DNA of 64,000 bases from Desulfarculus baarsii DSM 2075 (GTDB taxonomy: Bacteria > Desulfobacterota > Desulfarculia > Desulfarculales > Desulfarculaceae). Below are positions 1 through 9,215 of this stretch, piece by piece. Position 1 is the stretch's first letter, and each line of letters starts with the position of its first letter. The stretch covers positions 186,001-250,000 of the forward strand of contig NC_014365.1 of assembly GCF_000143965.1 (NCBI RefSeq), given 5' to 3'. The position numbers and the translations under genes were made by a program. The notes beneath the pieces were generated by a model, which was not told the origin of the DNA, did not search any database, and saw nothing but the letters and a program-made list of their open reading frames with translations.

Positions 1-1398
<1,398 letters not shown>

Positions 1399-1608
1399 CA
1401 GATTATTCCTCCCGAAGTTTATTTGCTCCGCCGGCAAAGGCGGCGGGCTGGTATCGATCGCACGCGAGCGGGGCCGCGAGGGCCCCTTCTGATCATGGAA
1501 GTTAAGACCGGGCGCGGCCAAGTCAAGGGCAGCCCAGGGCAAATCAGGCCCGGCGGGTAATTTTTTCGCGGCAAACGACCACCCGCCGCACCCCGGCTGG
1601 CAAATTTG

Positions 1609-1622
1609 GTTTGACGCAAAAC
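1609..1622. promoter_or_regulatory. Candidate MarR operator, upstream copy
   Basis: GTTTG-ACGC-AAAAC, an imperfect inverted repeat. It is nearly the same as the perfect repeat GTTTG-TCGC-CAAAC at 2113-2126 on the other side of the MarR gene. It lies about 45 bases before the preferred MarR start (TTG 1665) and covers the alternative TTG 1611, which argues against that earlier start. Autoregulation is inferred from the pairing and from MarR family habit. Confidence 0.45.
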
Positions 1623-1664
1623 TTTATTCGCTGCTATGCTGAAAGCCTGAAAGCGAGAAGCCAA

Positions 1665-2096
1665 TTGGAGCGCAAACCAGAAAACATCCTCGCGCTGGCG
1701 GCCAGACTGCGCGAAAAATCCAACCGCTTCCTGGTCGACCAACTGGCCCGGCGCGGCGTGCAAGGCTTCATCCCGGCCCACGGAGACCTGATGGTCGCCC
1801 TTTTTCGCCACGGCCCCCTGCCCATGAAAGACCTGGCCAAGCTCATAGACCGCGACAAATCCACGCTCACGGCCCTGGTCGACAGGCTGGTCGAGCGCGG
1901 CCTGGCCCAAAAGCAAAAAGACCACGCCGACAGCCGCGTCACCCTGGTTTCGGCCACGCCAAGCGGCCTGGCCCTGAAGCCGCTGTTCATCGAAGTCGGG
2001 CAAGCCTTTTGGAAAAAATTGTTCAACGGCTTTTCCGAAGGCGAAAAAATCATCGCGGCCGAGCTGCTGGGCCGCATGAACGACAATATGAGCTGA
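1665..2096 (+). CDS. MarR-family winged-helix transcriptional regulator
   Basis: About 143 aa from TTG 1665 (preceded by AGCGAGAAG), or 161 aa if the in-frame TTG 1611 is used. The family is recognised from the winged-helix core: a helix containing LARRGVQGFIPAHGDLM, then the recognition segment MKDLAKLIDRDKSTLTALVD and the wing RGLAQKQKDHADSRVTLV. MarR proteins are dimeric repressors or activators that usually sense small phenolic or oxidative signals and often control their own gene and a neighbour. Here near-identical 14-bp inverted repeats lie on both sides of the gene, the second just before the next gene, so it probably controls both. The ligand is unknown. Confidence 0.88.
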   Translation: MERKPENILALAARLREKSNRFLVDQLARRGVQGFIPAHGDLMVALFRHGPLPMKDLAKLIDRDKSTLTALVDRLVERGLAQKQKDHADSRVTLVSATPSGLALKPLFIEVGQAFWKKLFNGFSEGEKIIAAELLGRMNDNMS

Positions 2097-2112
2097 TTTT
2101 TTTGCCAACATA

Positions 2113-2126
2113 GTTTGTCGCCAAAC
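2113..2126. promoter_or_regulatory. Candidate MarR operator, downstream copy
   Basis: GTTTG-TCGC-CAAAC is a perfect 5-bp inverted repeat with a 4-base spacer. It sits between the MarR stop (2096) and the next start (2172) and matches the repeat at 1609-1622 in 12 of 14 positions. It is well placed to control the DUF6125-like gene. Confidence 0.45.
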
Positions 2127-2171
2127 CTTTTCGCCCGTCGGCGCGAGGCGGGCGGGCAAGGAGCGAGGGCC

Positions 2172-2765
2172 ATGAAATTCGACGGCAAGCAAGCGCCGGA
2201 ATGGATGGACAAAAATCAGCTCAAACAACTATTGACCAGAGGCTGGATGACCCACGACGCCATGTGGTTTCAACAATGCCTGGCCGAGGTGGGCGTCGAG
2301 CGCGCCAACAAACTCAACAGGGGGGCCATCAGGGCCATGGCCGGCCGGGAAGTGACGCGGCTCAAGGCGGCCCTGGGCGTCGAGCGGGTGACCGACATGG
2401 CCGGCCTGCGGCGGTTCATGGTCGCCGGGCTGGAGCTGTCGGTGGGCGATTTCATGAGCTTTGGCTGGGAATGGGGCCCTTCGTCGATGCGCATGGTCAT
2501 GGAGCGCTGTTTCGCCCAGCGGGGCATGACGGCCCTGGGCGTGGCCGACCGCTACGAATGCGGCATCTACGAACGCATTTACGCCTGGCTGGACGCCCTG
2601 GGCGTGGAGCACCACGACGACTGCCCCACGAACTTGTGCCAGATGATTCATTACGGCCACTGCCGGCGCGAGATGTTTTTTCGCTTTCCCGACGCGAGCC
2701 CAACGCCGCCTCAAAAACCCCTGAACGGAAACAGCAGCGGCGCGGTGGCCAGTTCGAAGGGATAG
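2172..2765 (+). CDS. Uncharacterised protein, DUF6125-like
   Basis: 197 aa from ATG 2172, 8 bases after AAGGAG. No signal peptide or membrane segment. The body is mostly helical. Its opening (WMTHDAMWFQQCLAEVGVER) and the cysteine/histidine-containing later part (YGHCRREMFFRF) resemble, from memory, the DUF6125 / L-2-amino-thiazoline hydrolase-like group; this assignment is tentative. Conserved-looking Cys and His residues sit in YECGIYERIY, HHDDCPTNLCQMIHYGHC. The gene follows the MarR gene on the same strand with a candidate operator between, suggesting co-regulation. Its 3' end runs 55 bases into the convergent gene below, so the last ~18 residues, which are low-complexity (Ser, Gly, Asn), are coded on both strands. 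Confidence 0.75.
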   Translation: MKFDGKQAPEWMDKNQLKQLLTRGWMTHDAMWFQQCLAEVGVERANKLNRGAIRAMAGREVTRLKAALGVERVTDMAGLRRFMVAGLELSVGDFMSFGWEWGPSSMRMVMERCFAQRGMTALGVADRYECGIYERIYAWLDALGVEHHDDCPTNLCQMIHYGHCRREMFFRFPDASPTPPQKPLNGNSSGAVASSKG

Positions 2766-3991
2766 ACGATCTCCAGCGCCAGCCGGCCGTCTTTCATTTG
2801 ATATTGACCGATCAGCCCGCGGCCCAGGGCGTTTTGCCCAGGATTGTCCAAGTCTTGGCCAAAACGAACGCCCTCCCAGGGCACGATGAGCTGGTCCTTG
2901 GCGAGATGTAAATGTTGCGCCGCCGCGCGGATGTCCTCGGCCTCGGCCGAGCCGGCCAAGTCCAAAAGCTCGGCCCAAACCTGCACGGCCGTGAAGGCCC
3001 TGGCCGTCGAGCCGTCAAGGTCTTGGCCCGTCTTCAGGCGATAAAGCTCGTTGACCGCCTTGGCCAGCGGATTTTGCCGCGCCAACGCCGGCGAAAACAC
3101 CGTGCGCGAACACACGCCCTCCACCAACCGGCCCTGGGCCCGAAACCCCTCGGACTCGAAACCGGCATCCTGGCCCCAGATCACCAGGGGCCGCGCCTTG
3201 GTCGCCCGCAACGCCTCCATCAGCTTGACCGCGTCCCGCTCGTAGGACGCCGCCAAAATCACCGCCGGCTGGGCCATGGCCAGCTTGCGCGCGGTGGTCA
3301 GCAGATCGGGCGTCTCCGGCGAGTACATCAGGCTGGCCCCCACCGAAAAACCCTGCCCCCCGGCCCGCAAACGAATGATCCGGCTGTTGGCCTCGCCCCA
3401 GGCGTCGTCGCGGCAGGCGCTGGCCAGCATCTGCATGTTCAACCTGGCCTGGGCCGGCACGCCAGGGGCCTTGCCGTCGATGATGGCGTTGAGAAAATCG
3501 AAAAGCTCGCCGATGAACTGGCCGTCGTGGGGGCTCACCCGCCAAAACCACTGCCGCCCCTGGTTGGTCAAGGCCGGATCGGTCGCGCAGGCGCTCAACA
3601 TCGGCACGCCCGCCACCTCGCACGCATCAGCCACCGCATCCGTCGCGCCAGAGGAGTAACATCCCAATATTCCCGCCACTTTTTCTTCGTGTATCAGCCG
3701 GCGCGCCGCCTCGGCCGCCCGCACGCCATCGCCGCCACTGTCGGCCGACACCAGCTCCAACCGCGCCCAGCCCTGGCGCTGAGCCATGACCATCGGCAGG
3801 CCGGGATAGGCCCCGTTGGCCACCTCCACCGCCAAGCGCGCCGCCGCCAACAGCGAACGGCCCACCGAGGCCTCGGCCCCGCTCAACGGATAAATCACCC
3901 CGATGCGCACGGCCTGCGCGGCCGCCGCCGGCGCGGCCCAACATAACAAAATCGCCGCCAAAGCGGCCCACAACGGCAGGCGCTTACACAT
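2711..3991 (-). CDS. ABC-type periplasmic binding protein, LivK/peripla_BP_6 family
   Basis: 426 aa from ATG 3991, which follows GGAGGG by 7 bases; longer versions would add a non-signal extension. A clear signal peptide (MCKRLPLWAALAAILLCWAA, cleaved near AAA-AQ) precedes the first strand VRIGVIYPLSGAEASVG, typical of branched-chain amino-acid or amide-binding proteins. The two-lobe fold continues through GILGCYSSGATDAVADACE and VILAASYERDAVKLMEAL. It should bind a small polar ligand in the periplasm. No Liv permease or ATPase lies nearby, so it may be an orphan or feed a sensor. It converges with, and overlaps by 55 bases, the DUF6125-like gene. Confidence 0.88.
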   Translation of the reverse strand: MCKRLPLWAALAAILLCWAAPAAAAQAVRIGVIYPLSGAEASVGRSLLAAARLAVEVANGAYPGLPMVMAQRQGWARLELVSADSGGDGVRAAEAARRLIHEEKVAGILGCYSSGATDAVADACEVAGVPMLSACATDPALTNQGRQWFWRVSPHDGQFIGELFDFLNAIIDGKAPGVPAQARLNMQMLASACRDDAWGEANSRIIRLRAGGQGFSVGASLMYSPETPDLLTTARKLAMAQPAVILAASYERDAVKLMEALRATKARPLVIWGQDAGFESEGFRAQGRLVEGVCSRTVFSPALARQNPLAKAVNELYRLKTGQDLDGSTARAFTAVQVWAELLDLAGSAEAEDIRAAAQHLHLAKDQLIVPWEGVRFGQDLDNPGQNALGRGLIGQYQMKDGRLALEIVYPFELATAPLLFPFRGF

Positions 3992-4104
3992 CCAATGGCC
4001 CTCCAGGGAAATCACGCCAATGACCATGGCCCATCAACCAAATCTTGTCAAGGCCCACCACGCCAAGCCTCTTGGCCCCACCACCCCAAAAGCGCTACAC
4101 TTAA

Positions 4105-4432
4105 GGCCAGAGCCTGGCCCCCCCACGGCGGGTCGAGAAGGGGAGCATAACACCTGCCGCCCGTGGCTCCCGGTGATGGCCCGTGCAGTCATCGCAACCA
4201 CGGCCAGAGCCTGGCCCCCCACGGCGGGTCGAGGGCGGAAGCATAACGTCAACCGCCCGTGGCTCCCGGTGCGAGGCTTGCTTCCCATCGCAACCACGGC
4301 CAGAGCCTGGCCCCCCACGGCGGGTCGAGAAGGGGAGCATAACGTCAACCGCTCGTGGCTCCCGGTGCGAGGCTTGCTTCCCATCGCAACCATGGCCAGA
4401 GCCTGGCCCCCCACGGCGGGTCGAGACAGAAA
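4105..4432. repeat. 96-97 bp tandem repeats, about 3.3 copies
   Basis: Units start near 4109, 4206, 4302 and 4398, with the last one truncated. Each unit starts inside a perfect hairpin, GGCCAG-AGC-CTGGCC (4105-4119 for the first). Each also holds a second potential hairpin with arms GGGAGC and GCTCCC around 25 bases; one copy has a mismatch in its arm. Copies 2 and 3 are almost identical. The block fills most of the gap between the binding-protein gene (start 3991) and pxpA (4472). The 96-base unit is a multiple of three, so it stays open in several frames on both strands, but there is no supported start or family. A structured leader or a REP-like array are both possible. Confidence 0.85.
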
Positions 4433-4471
4433 AACGATGCCAGCCCAGACGAAACAAACGGCGCGAACGTC

Positions 4472-5248
4472 ATGTTCATCGACCTGAACTGCGACATGGG
4501 CGAGGGCTTCGGCCCCTATCGGCTGGGCGACGACCAGGCCATGCTCGCCAGCGTCACCAGCGCCAATCTGGCCTGCGGCTTCCACGCCGGCGACCCCCTG
4601 GTCATGGACCAGACCATCGCCCTGTGCGCGGCGGCCGGCGTGGCCGTGGGCGCCCACCCCGGCTACGCCGATCGGCGCGGCTTTGGCCGCAGGCCCGTGT
4701 CCGCCCCGCCCGCCGAGGTCCGCGCCGACCTGATCTACCAGATAGGCGCCCTGGCCGCCCTGGCCAAGGCCCGGGGTCTCGGCCTGACCCACGTCAAACC
4801 CCACGGCGCGCTCTACAACCGCGCCGCCGTCGATGAAGCCCTGGCCGGCGCGCTGATCGAGGCCGTGGCCGCCTGCGGGCCGGGCTTGGTTCTCGTCTGC
4901 CTGGCCGGGCCGGCCGGCCAGATGATCCGCCGCCTGGCCCGCCAAGCCGGACTGAAGGTGGCGGCCGAGTTTTTCGCCGACCGGGGCTATCTGTCCGATG
5001 GCCGCCTGGCCCCCAGGGACGCGCCCGGCGCGCTGGTCGACCGGCCCGAGCTGGCCGAGGAGCGCTGCCTGGAGCTGCTGACCAACGGCCGAGTGCGTTG
5101 CCTGGATGGCGCGTGGCTGGCCTTGGAGGCCCAGACCATCTGCCTGCATGGCGATGGCCCCGCCGCCCTGGCCACGGCCAAGCTCCTGGGCCCGGCCCTG
5201 CGCCAGGCCGGCGTGGCCCTGCGGCCCCTGGCCGAGCTGGCCCGATGA
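4472..5248 (+). CDS. pxpA: 5-oxoprolinase subunit A (LamB/YcsF family)
   Basis: 258 aa cytosolic protein. PxpA works with PxpB and PxpC in ATP-dependent opening of 5-oxoproline (pyroglutamate) to glutamate. The start ATG 4472 is fixed by the family's hallmark opening, FIDLNCDMGEGFG. Other family segments follow: SANLACGFHAGDP, GAHPGYADRRGFGRR, THVKPHGALYN and EFFADRGYLSDGRL. Length is normal for the family. Its stop overlaps the next start (ATGA at 5245-5248), so the two are translationally coupled. The ribosome site is poor and the tandem-repeat block lies directly upstream. Confidence 0.95.
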   Translation: MFIDLNCDMGEGFGPYRLGDDQAMLASVTSANLACGFHAGDPLVMDQTIALCAAAGVAVGAHPGYADRRGFGRRPVSAPPAEVRADLIYQIGALAALAKARGLGLTHVKPHGALYNRAAVDEALAGALIEAVAACGPGLVLVCLAGPAGQMIRRLARQAGLKVAAEFFADRGYLSDGRLAPRDAPGALVDRPELAEERCLELLTNGRVRCLDGAWLALEAQTICLHGDGPAALATAKLLGPALRQAGVALRPLAELAR

Positions 5249-6886
5249 ACGGCCACGTCGCTTGCAAGCCCCAGGGCGAGGCCGCCGTCATGGCCTATCC
5301 ACCCCGGACGCCCGATCTGCCAGCGCGCTTGCACGCCCTGGCCACGGGCCTGGCCGAACTGGCCCCGCCGGGCCTGATCGAGACCAGCCTGGGCCTGGCC
5401 AGCCTCCAGCTTTGCTTCGACCCCCAAACCACCGACCACCAAGCCATGGCTCGGGCCATCGAACAAGCCTGGGCCACCGCCAGCGTCGCGCCCCCGCCGC
5501 CCGGCCGTCTGCTGGACGTTCCGGTGGTCTACGGCGGCGAGCACGGCCCGGACCTGGCCTTCGTGGCCCAGCGCGCCGGCCTTTCGCCAACCCAGTTCAT
5601 CGCCCGCCACTGCGCCCGGCCCCTGCCCTGTCGCTGCCTGGGCTTCACGCCCGGCTTTCCCTATTTGGAAGGCCTGGACCCGGACCTGGCCTGCCCCCGC
5701 CTGGACAGCCCCCGACCCGATCTGCCGCCGGGCGCGGTGGGCCTGGGCGGCGATCAGACCGGGCTCTACCCCCTGGGCGGGCCGGGCGGCTGGCGGATCA
5801 TCGGCCGCACGCCGCTTTTGTTCTATCACCCCCGCCGCGATCCGCCCTGCCTGGTCGCCCCCGGCGACATGATCCGCTTCCGCCCCGTGGCCGATAGCCA
5901 CTTCCCCGCCCCGCCAGCAGCCAGAAATCGCTGGAGCCAAGACGGCTTGGCGGCCCTGAGCGTCTTGCGCTCGGGCGGGCTCTGCCTGGTTCAGGACGCC
6001 GGGCGTTTCGGCCGAAGCCGCCTGGGCCTGCCCCAGAGCGGCGCGCTGGATCAACAAGCCCTGGCCGTGGCCAACGCCCTGGTCGGCAACGCCACCACCG
6101 ACGCGGCCCTGGAGCTGACCCTGCTGGGCCCCAGATTCAAAGTCGTGCGGCCGCTGCTGGCGGCGGTCTGTGGGGCCGGCCCGAGCCCGCGCCTGGACGG
6201 CCAACCCCTGGCGATGTGGCGGGCTCATCTGCTTTTACCCGATCAAGAGCTGAGCTTTGGCCCGCCCAAGGGCGGCGCGCGGGCCGTGCTGGCCCTATCC
6301 GGCGGCGTGGCCGTCGAGCCCGAACTGGGCAGCCGCGCGGCCTATCCGCTGGGCCGCATCGGCGCGCCGTTGGCCGTTGGCGAGGTCGTGCGCGTGGGGC
6401 CGGGCGGCTGGCAGGGCCAAGGCGGGGCCTTGCCGCCGGAGCTTGTCCCCGCCGCCGCCGATGGGGCCATCACCCTGCGGGCGGTGGCCGGGCCCAACGA
6501 AGAGATGTTTCCCGCCACGGCCCTGGCCGTCTTGGCCCAAAGCGAGTTCACCCTGGACGAGCGGGCCGACCGCCGCGGCGCGCGTCTGCGCGGGCCGGCC
6601 ATCAACGCCCGGCCCGAGTCGGCCGGCGCGGCCAAAAGCGAGCGCCGTCCGCCCCGGCGTGGTGCAGATCACCCCCGACGGCCAGGCGCTGGTGCTGCTG
6701 CGCGAACAAACCATGGGCGGGTATCCGAAAATCGCCACGATCATCGGCCCAGACCTGGATCTGCTGGGCCAGGCCCTGCCCGGCGCGCGCCTGCGCTTCC
6801 GGCTGATCGAACCCGCCGCGGCCGTGGCCGCCACCCGTCAACGTTTGCGTCAAACCCAAGAAATGATCGAGGCCCTGCATCCATGA
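5245..6886 (+). pseudogene. pxpBC: Fused 5-oxoprolinase subunits B+C, with an apparent +1 frameshift in the C part
   Basis: The PxpB part runs to about 5930 (GFTPGFPYLEGLDPDLACPR; YPLGGPGGWRIIGRTPL). The PxpC part follows (VQDAGRFGRSRLGLPQSGALD; ALSGGVAVEPELGSRAAYPLG). After codon GAG at 6640-6642 the frame must shift by one base (an extra C at about 6643) to recover the family's expected end: AVRPGVVQITPDGQ, TMGGYPKIATIIGPDLD, PGARLRFRLIEP, stop at 6884-6886. Without the shift, the frame stays open and runs in frame into the next gene, giving an artificial 891-codon reading frame from 5098. B+C fusions occur in this family. The break may be a real mutation, a sequencing error or, less likely, programmed frameshifting. 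The start ATG 5245 overlaps the pxpA stop; ATG 5290 is an alternative. Confidence 0.85.
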
Positions 6887-7773
6887 AACCAGGCGAGACA
6901 ATCCCCCTCGGCGGGCCGGTCAGTTTTCTGGTCGGCGAAAACAGCGGCCGTTTCCCGCGCGGTCACGGCTTGATCATCCAGTCGCGCGGGAGCGTGGCCA
7001 TCATCGACACCGGCGCGGGCCAAGACGTGCTGGCCCCCTGGGCGGCCCAGGTCGATCTGGTGCTCAACAGCCACTCCCACGCCGATCACGCCGCGGGCAA
7101 CTGGCTCTTTGCCGACCGCCAGATCCTCGTGCCGCGAAACTCCTTCGCCGACTCGGGCGACATGCGGCGGCTGAGCCTGCGTTACATGAAAACCGACCGC
7201 CAAGCCGCCGGCTGGCGCAAGCTGGCCCGCGAGGAAGTGGGCATGCGGCCCCAACGGCCCAGCGGCTTTTTTCGCCCGAACGAGGAAATCGCCATCGGCG
7301 GGGTGAGAGTCATCGCCCTGGACGCCCCCGGCCACACCGCCGATCACACCTGTTTTTATCTGCCCGAGCAGGGCCTGGTCTGGTCTGGCGACATCGACCT
7401 CAGCGGCTTTGGGCCCTGGTACGCCAACCCCGAAAGCGACATCGATCAGTTTCGCCGCGCGGTGCGCATGCTCATCGAGCTCGATCCCAAGATCATCGCC
7501 CCGGCCCACAATCCGCCGCTTGGCCAAAACGTCCGCCAGCGCCTGAGCGCCTATCTGGCAGTCATCGACCGCCGCCAGGAGGCGCTGGTCGAGCTGCTGC
7601 GCCAGCCCAAAACCTGGCCAATGATCGTCGACGCGGCGCTCATCTATGGCCAGGCGGCCATTGCCCAGCCGCTGTTTCGCTATTTTGAAAGCCAGATGAT
7701 CGGCAAACACCTGGACGAGTTGCTGGCCCAGGGCGCGGTGGTCTGCCAGGAAGGCCTGTTCAGCGCCGTTTGA
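6883..7773 (+). CDS. Metallo-beta-lactamase-fold hydrolase
   Basis: 296 aa, no signal peptide. The zinc-binding motif HSHADH (residues 64-69) is intact, as are the later ligands in APGHTADH, SGDIDLSGFGPWY and APAHNPP, so two metals should bind. A helical C-terminal part (QRLSAYLAVIDRRQEALVEL onward) resembles the winged-helix tail seen in some RNase Z/LACTB2-like hydrolases. It starts at ATG 6883 inside the stop of the pxpC frame (ATGA), which supports that frame as the true end of pxpC. Being the last gene of the 5-oxoproline operon, it may hydrolyse a related thioester, lactam or amide; this is inference. It overlaps the convergent next gene by 14 bases. Confidence 0.9.
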   Translation: MKPGETIPLGGPVSFLVGENSGRFPRGHGLIIQSRGSVAIIDTGAGQDVLAPWAAQVDLVLNSHSHADHAAGNWLFADRQILVPRNSFADSGDMRRLSLRYMKTDRQAAGWRKLAREEVGMRPQRPSGFFRPNEEIAIGGVRVIALDAPGHTADHTCFYLPEQGLVWSGDIDLSGFGPWYANPESDIDQFRRAVRMLIELDPKIIAPAHNPPLGQNVRQRLSAYLAVIDRRQEALVELLRQPKTWPMIVDAALIYGQAAIAQPLFRYFESQMIGKHLDELLAQGAVVCQEGLFSAV

Positions 7774-8227
7774 GCGGCCGACCGGCGGCGCGCACATCGT
7801 GGACGCCCAGACCGCCGCCGCTGAACTGGCCGACGATGATGTCGTGAAACTGGCGGCGCTGGGCCGGGTCCAAGAGCTCGCGCTCCTCGATGATGTGCTC
7901 GATGACCTGGCGCTCCAGCGCGGCTTGATCGGCCAAAATCTCGGCCACGGCCTGGTCGATGGCCGGCCGGTCGATGGGCTCGGCGAAAAGCAGCTCGGCC
8001 AGCAGCGCCCTCCGGCCGCGCAGCCCGGCCCTGATGGCCTCCACCCGGGGCAAAAACTCGCGGCGGATCGCCTCGACCTGGGCCCGTTGGGCCGGGCTGA
8101 GATCGTCGATCAAATCCAGATAGCCCCGAATCGGCCGGCCCGCGCGGCCCCGCCGCCACAGGGCCAATAGCCCCGCCGCCAGGGCCAAGACGCCCAGCGC
8201 CCCGGCCGCCCACCATATCGCCGTCAT
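7760..8227 (-). CDS. Membrane-anchored Spy/CpxP/ZraP-like periplasmic protein (ECF module 1)
   Basis: 155 aa. One N-terminal membrane helix (residues 3-24), then a highly charged helical domain (DDLSPAQRAQVEAIRREFLP, later LLDPAQRRQFHDIIVGQF) with the LTxxQ-like spacing seen in periplasmic stress chaperones and heavy-metal sensors. It is the third gene of a sigma/anti-sigma/Spy-like set and lies 23 bases after the anti-sigma stop. The usual role is to bind misfolded protein or metal in the periplasm. The C-terminal tail (GRPLKRR) is basic. Family similarity is structural rather than by a strict motif. Confidence 0.72.
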   Translation of the reverse strand: MTAIWWAAGALGVLALAAGLLALWRRGRAGRPIRGYLDLIDDLSPAQRAQVEAIRREFLPRVEAIRAGLRGRRALLAELLFAEPIDRPAIDQAVAEILADQAALERQVIEHIIEERELLDPAQRRQFHDIIVGQFSGGGLGVHDVRAAGRPLKRR

Positions 8228-8250
8228 GCGTTAATCCTCCCCGCGCGCCT

Positions 8251-8616
8251 TCAGCCCTGGCCGAGCAGGCGCAAGTAGGCCCCGGCCATGAGTTGGGGCG
8301 GCAGGTCGGCCAGTTCGTCCAAAATGGCCGTCTTGGGCCGCGGGGCCAGCGGCCTCAGCAGCGCGGCCAAGGCCCGCCACGGCCCGCTGGGCCATGGCCG
8401 GGCCGCGCGGCGGGCCAGGATGTCCGCCGCCGTCCACGGCGCGCCGGCCGGCGCTTGGGCCTGGCGCAGGAGCCGATCCCCGGCGCGCAAGGCCGCCAAG
8501 CGAGCCCGACAGGCCGGGCACTGGGCCAGATGGCTCTCCAGGGCCGTGGCCCGCTGGTCGGACAGCTCGTGGTCGATAAAGGGCGAAAGCAGCTTGGCCG
8601 CGCGGCGGCAGTTCAT
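8251..8616 (-). CDS. Putative zinc-finger anti-sigma factor without membrane helix (module 1)
   Basis: 121 aa from ATG 8616, which overlaps the sigma-factor stop (TGATG); a GTG directly before it is the alternative. The N-terminal zf-HC2 domain is clear: MNCRRAAKLLSPFIDHELS, then the His/Cys ligands in SHLAQCPACRARL. Such domains hold an ECF sigma factor inactive. Unlike most, no hydrophobic segment long enough to cross the membrane is seen in the ~75 residues after the zinc finger, so this one is probably cytosolic. Signal input would then have to come by redox, metal or the neighbouring Spy-like protein. Confidence 0.82.
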   Translation of the reverse strand: MNCRRAAKLLSPFIDHELSDQRATALESHLAQCPACRARLAALRAGDRLLRQAQAPAGAPWTAADILARRAARPWPSGPWRALAALLRPLAPRPKTAILDELADLPPQLMAGAYLRLLGQG

Positions 8617-9179
8617 CACGCTTGCTCCTGGCCCAGGCGTCGCCTGAGCCTTTGGCGGGCCCGGTGGATCAACGACTCCACCGCCGCCGTGGTCAGCTCC
8701 ATGACTTGGGCGATCTGGGCGTAGCTCAGGCCCTGATCGACGCGCAGCAGCAGGGCCGCCCGCTGGCGCTGGGGCAGGCGGGCCAACTCGGCGTTGAGAC
8801 GCTCCAGCCGTTGGCCGGCCTGCAAGCGCTCCAGGGGCGATTCATCCCGCTGGCCGGCGAGCAGCTCGGCCAGGCGGCCTTGCAGACGGGCCAGGCGGCC
8901 CCGCCGGCGAAATTCGTTTAGCGCCAGGCGATAGGCCACGCCAAAGACCCACGTCGAGACCTTGGCCCTGGGCTCGAAACGGGGCGCGGCCTGCCAGACG
9001 CGCAGCAGCGTCTCCTGGGCCAGATCCTCGGCGGCGGCCCAGTCGTTCAGATAGCGCTGGGCAAAGCCGGTCAGCCGGGCCTGATAGCGCCCGACAAACT
9101 CGTCCAGGGCCTGGGTCTGGCCGCTGGCCATGGCCCGGATCAATTCTTCGTCGCTGGCCCGGGCCAGGGGCGCGTTCAC
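8616..9179 (-). CDS. ECF RNA polymerase sigma factor (module 1)
   Basis: 187 aa from GTG 9179. Region 2 is seen as FVGRYQARLTGFAQRYLND with DLAQETLLRVW and the -10-recognition helix STWVFGVAYRLALNEFRRR. Region 4 is seen as LARLPQRQRAALLLRVDQGL and the helix-turn-helix SYAQIAQVMELTTAAVESL. It lacks regions 1 and 3, as ECF factors do. It is the first gene of a three-gene unit with an anti-sigma factor and a Spy-like periplasmic protein. A second unit of the same build lies at 55.2-57.1 kb. Target promoters are unknown. Confidence 0.93.
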   Translation of the reverse strand: MNAPLARASDEELIRAMASGQTQALDEFVGRYQARLTGFAQRYLNDWAAAEDLAQETLLRVWQAAPRFEPRAKVSTWVFGVAYRLALNEFRRRGRLARLQGRLAELLAGQRDESPLERLQAGQRLERLNAELARLPQRQRAALLLRVDQGLSYAQIAQVMELTTAAVESLIHRARQRLRRRLGQEQA

Positions 9180-9215
9180 GGGCCGGCCGGCCGACGGCGC
9201 GGCCCAGGCGCGGCC

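Noticed and set aside
4105-4432. CRISPR array
   Set aside because: Whole units are repeated without unique spacers, only ~3 copies, and no cas genes are present.
4101-4487. Reading frames through the 96-bp tandem repeats (118-194 codons)
   Set aside because: The repeat unit is a multiple of three, so frames stay open on both strands; no ribosome site or known domain.
5098-7773. Single 891-codon plus-strand reading frame
   Set aside because: It is pxpB plus most of pxpC, ~80 codons of wrong-frame pxpC end, then the MBL gene. Family residues show a frame change near 6643 and normal gene boundaries.
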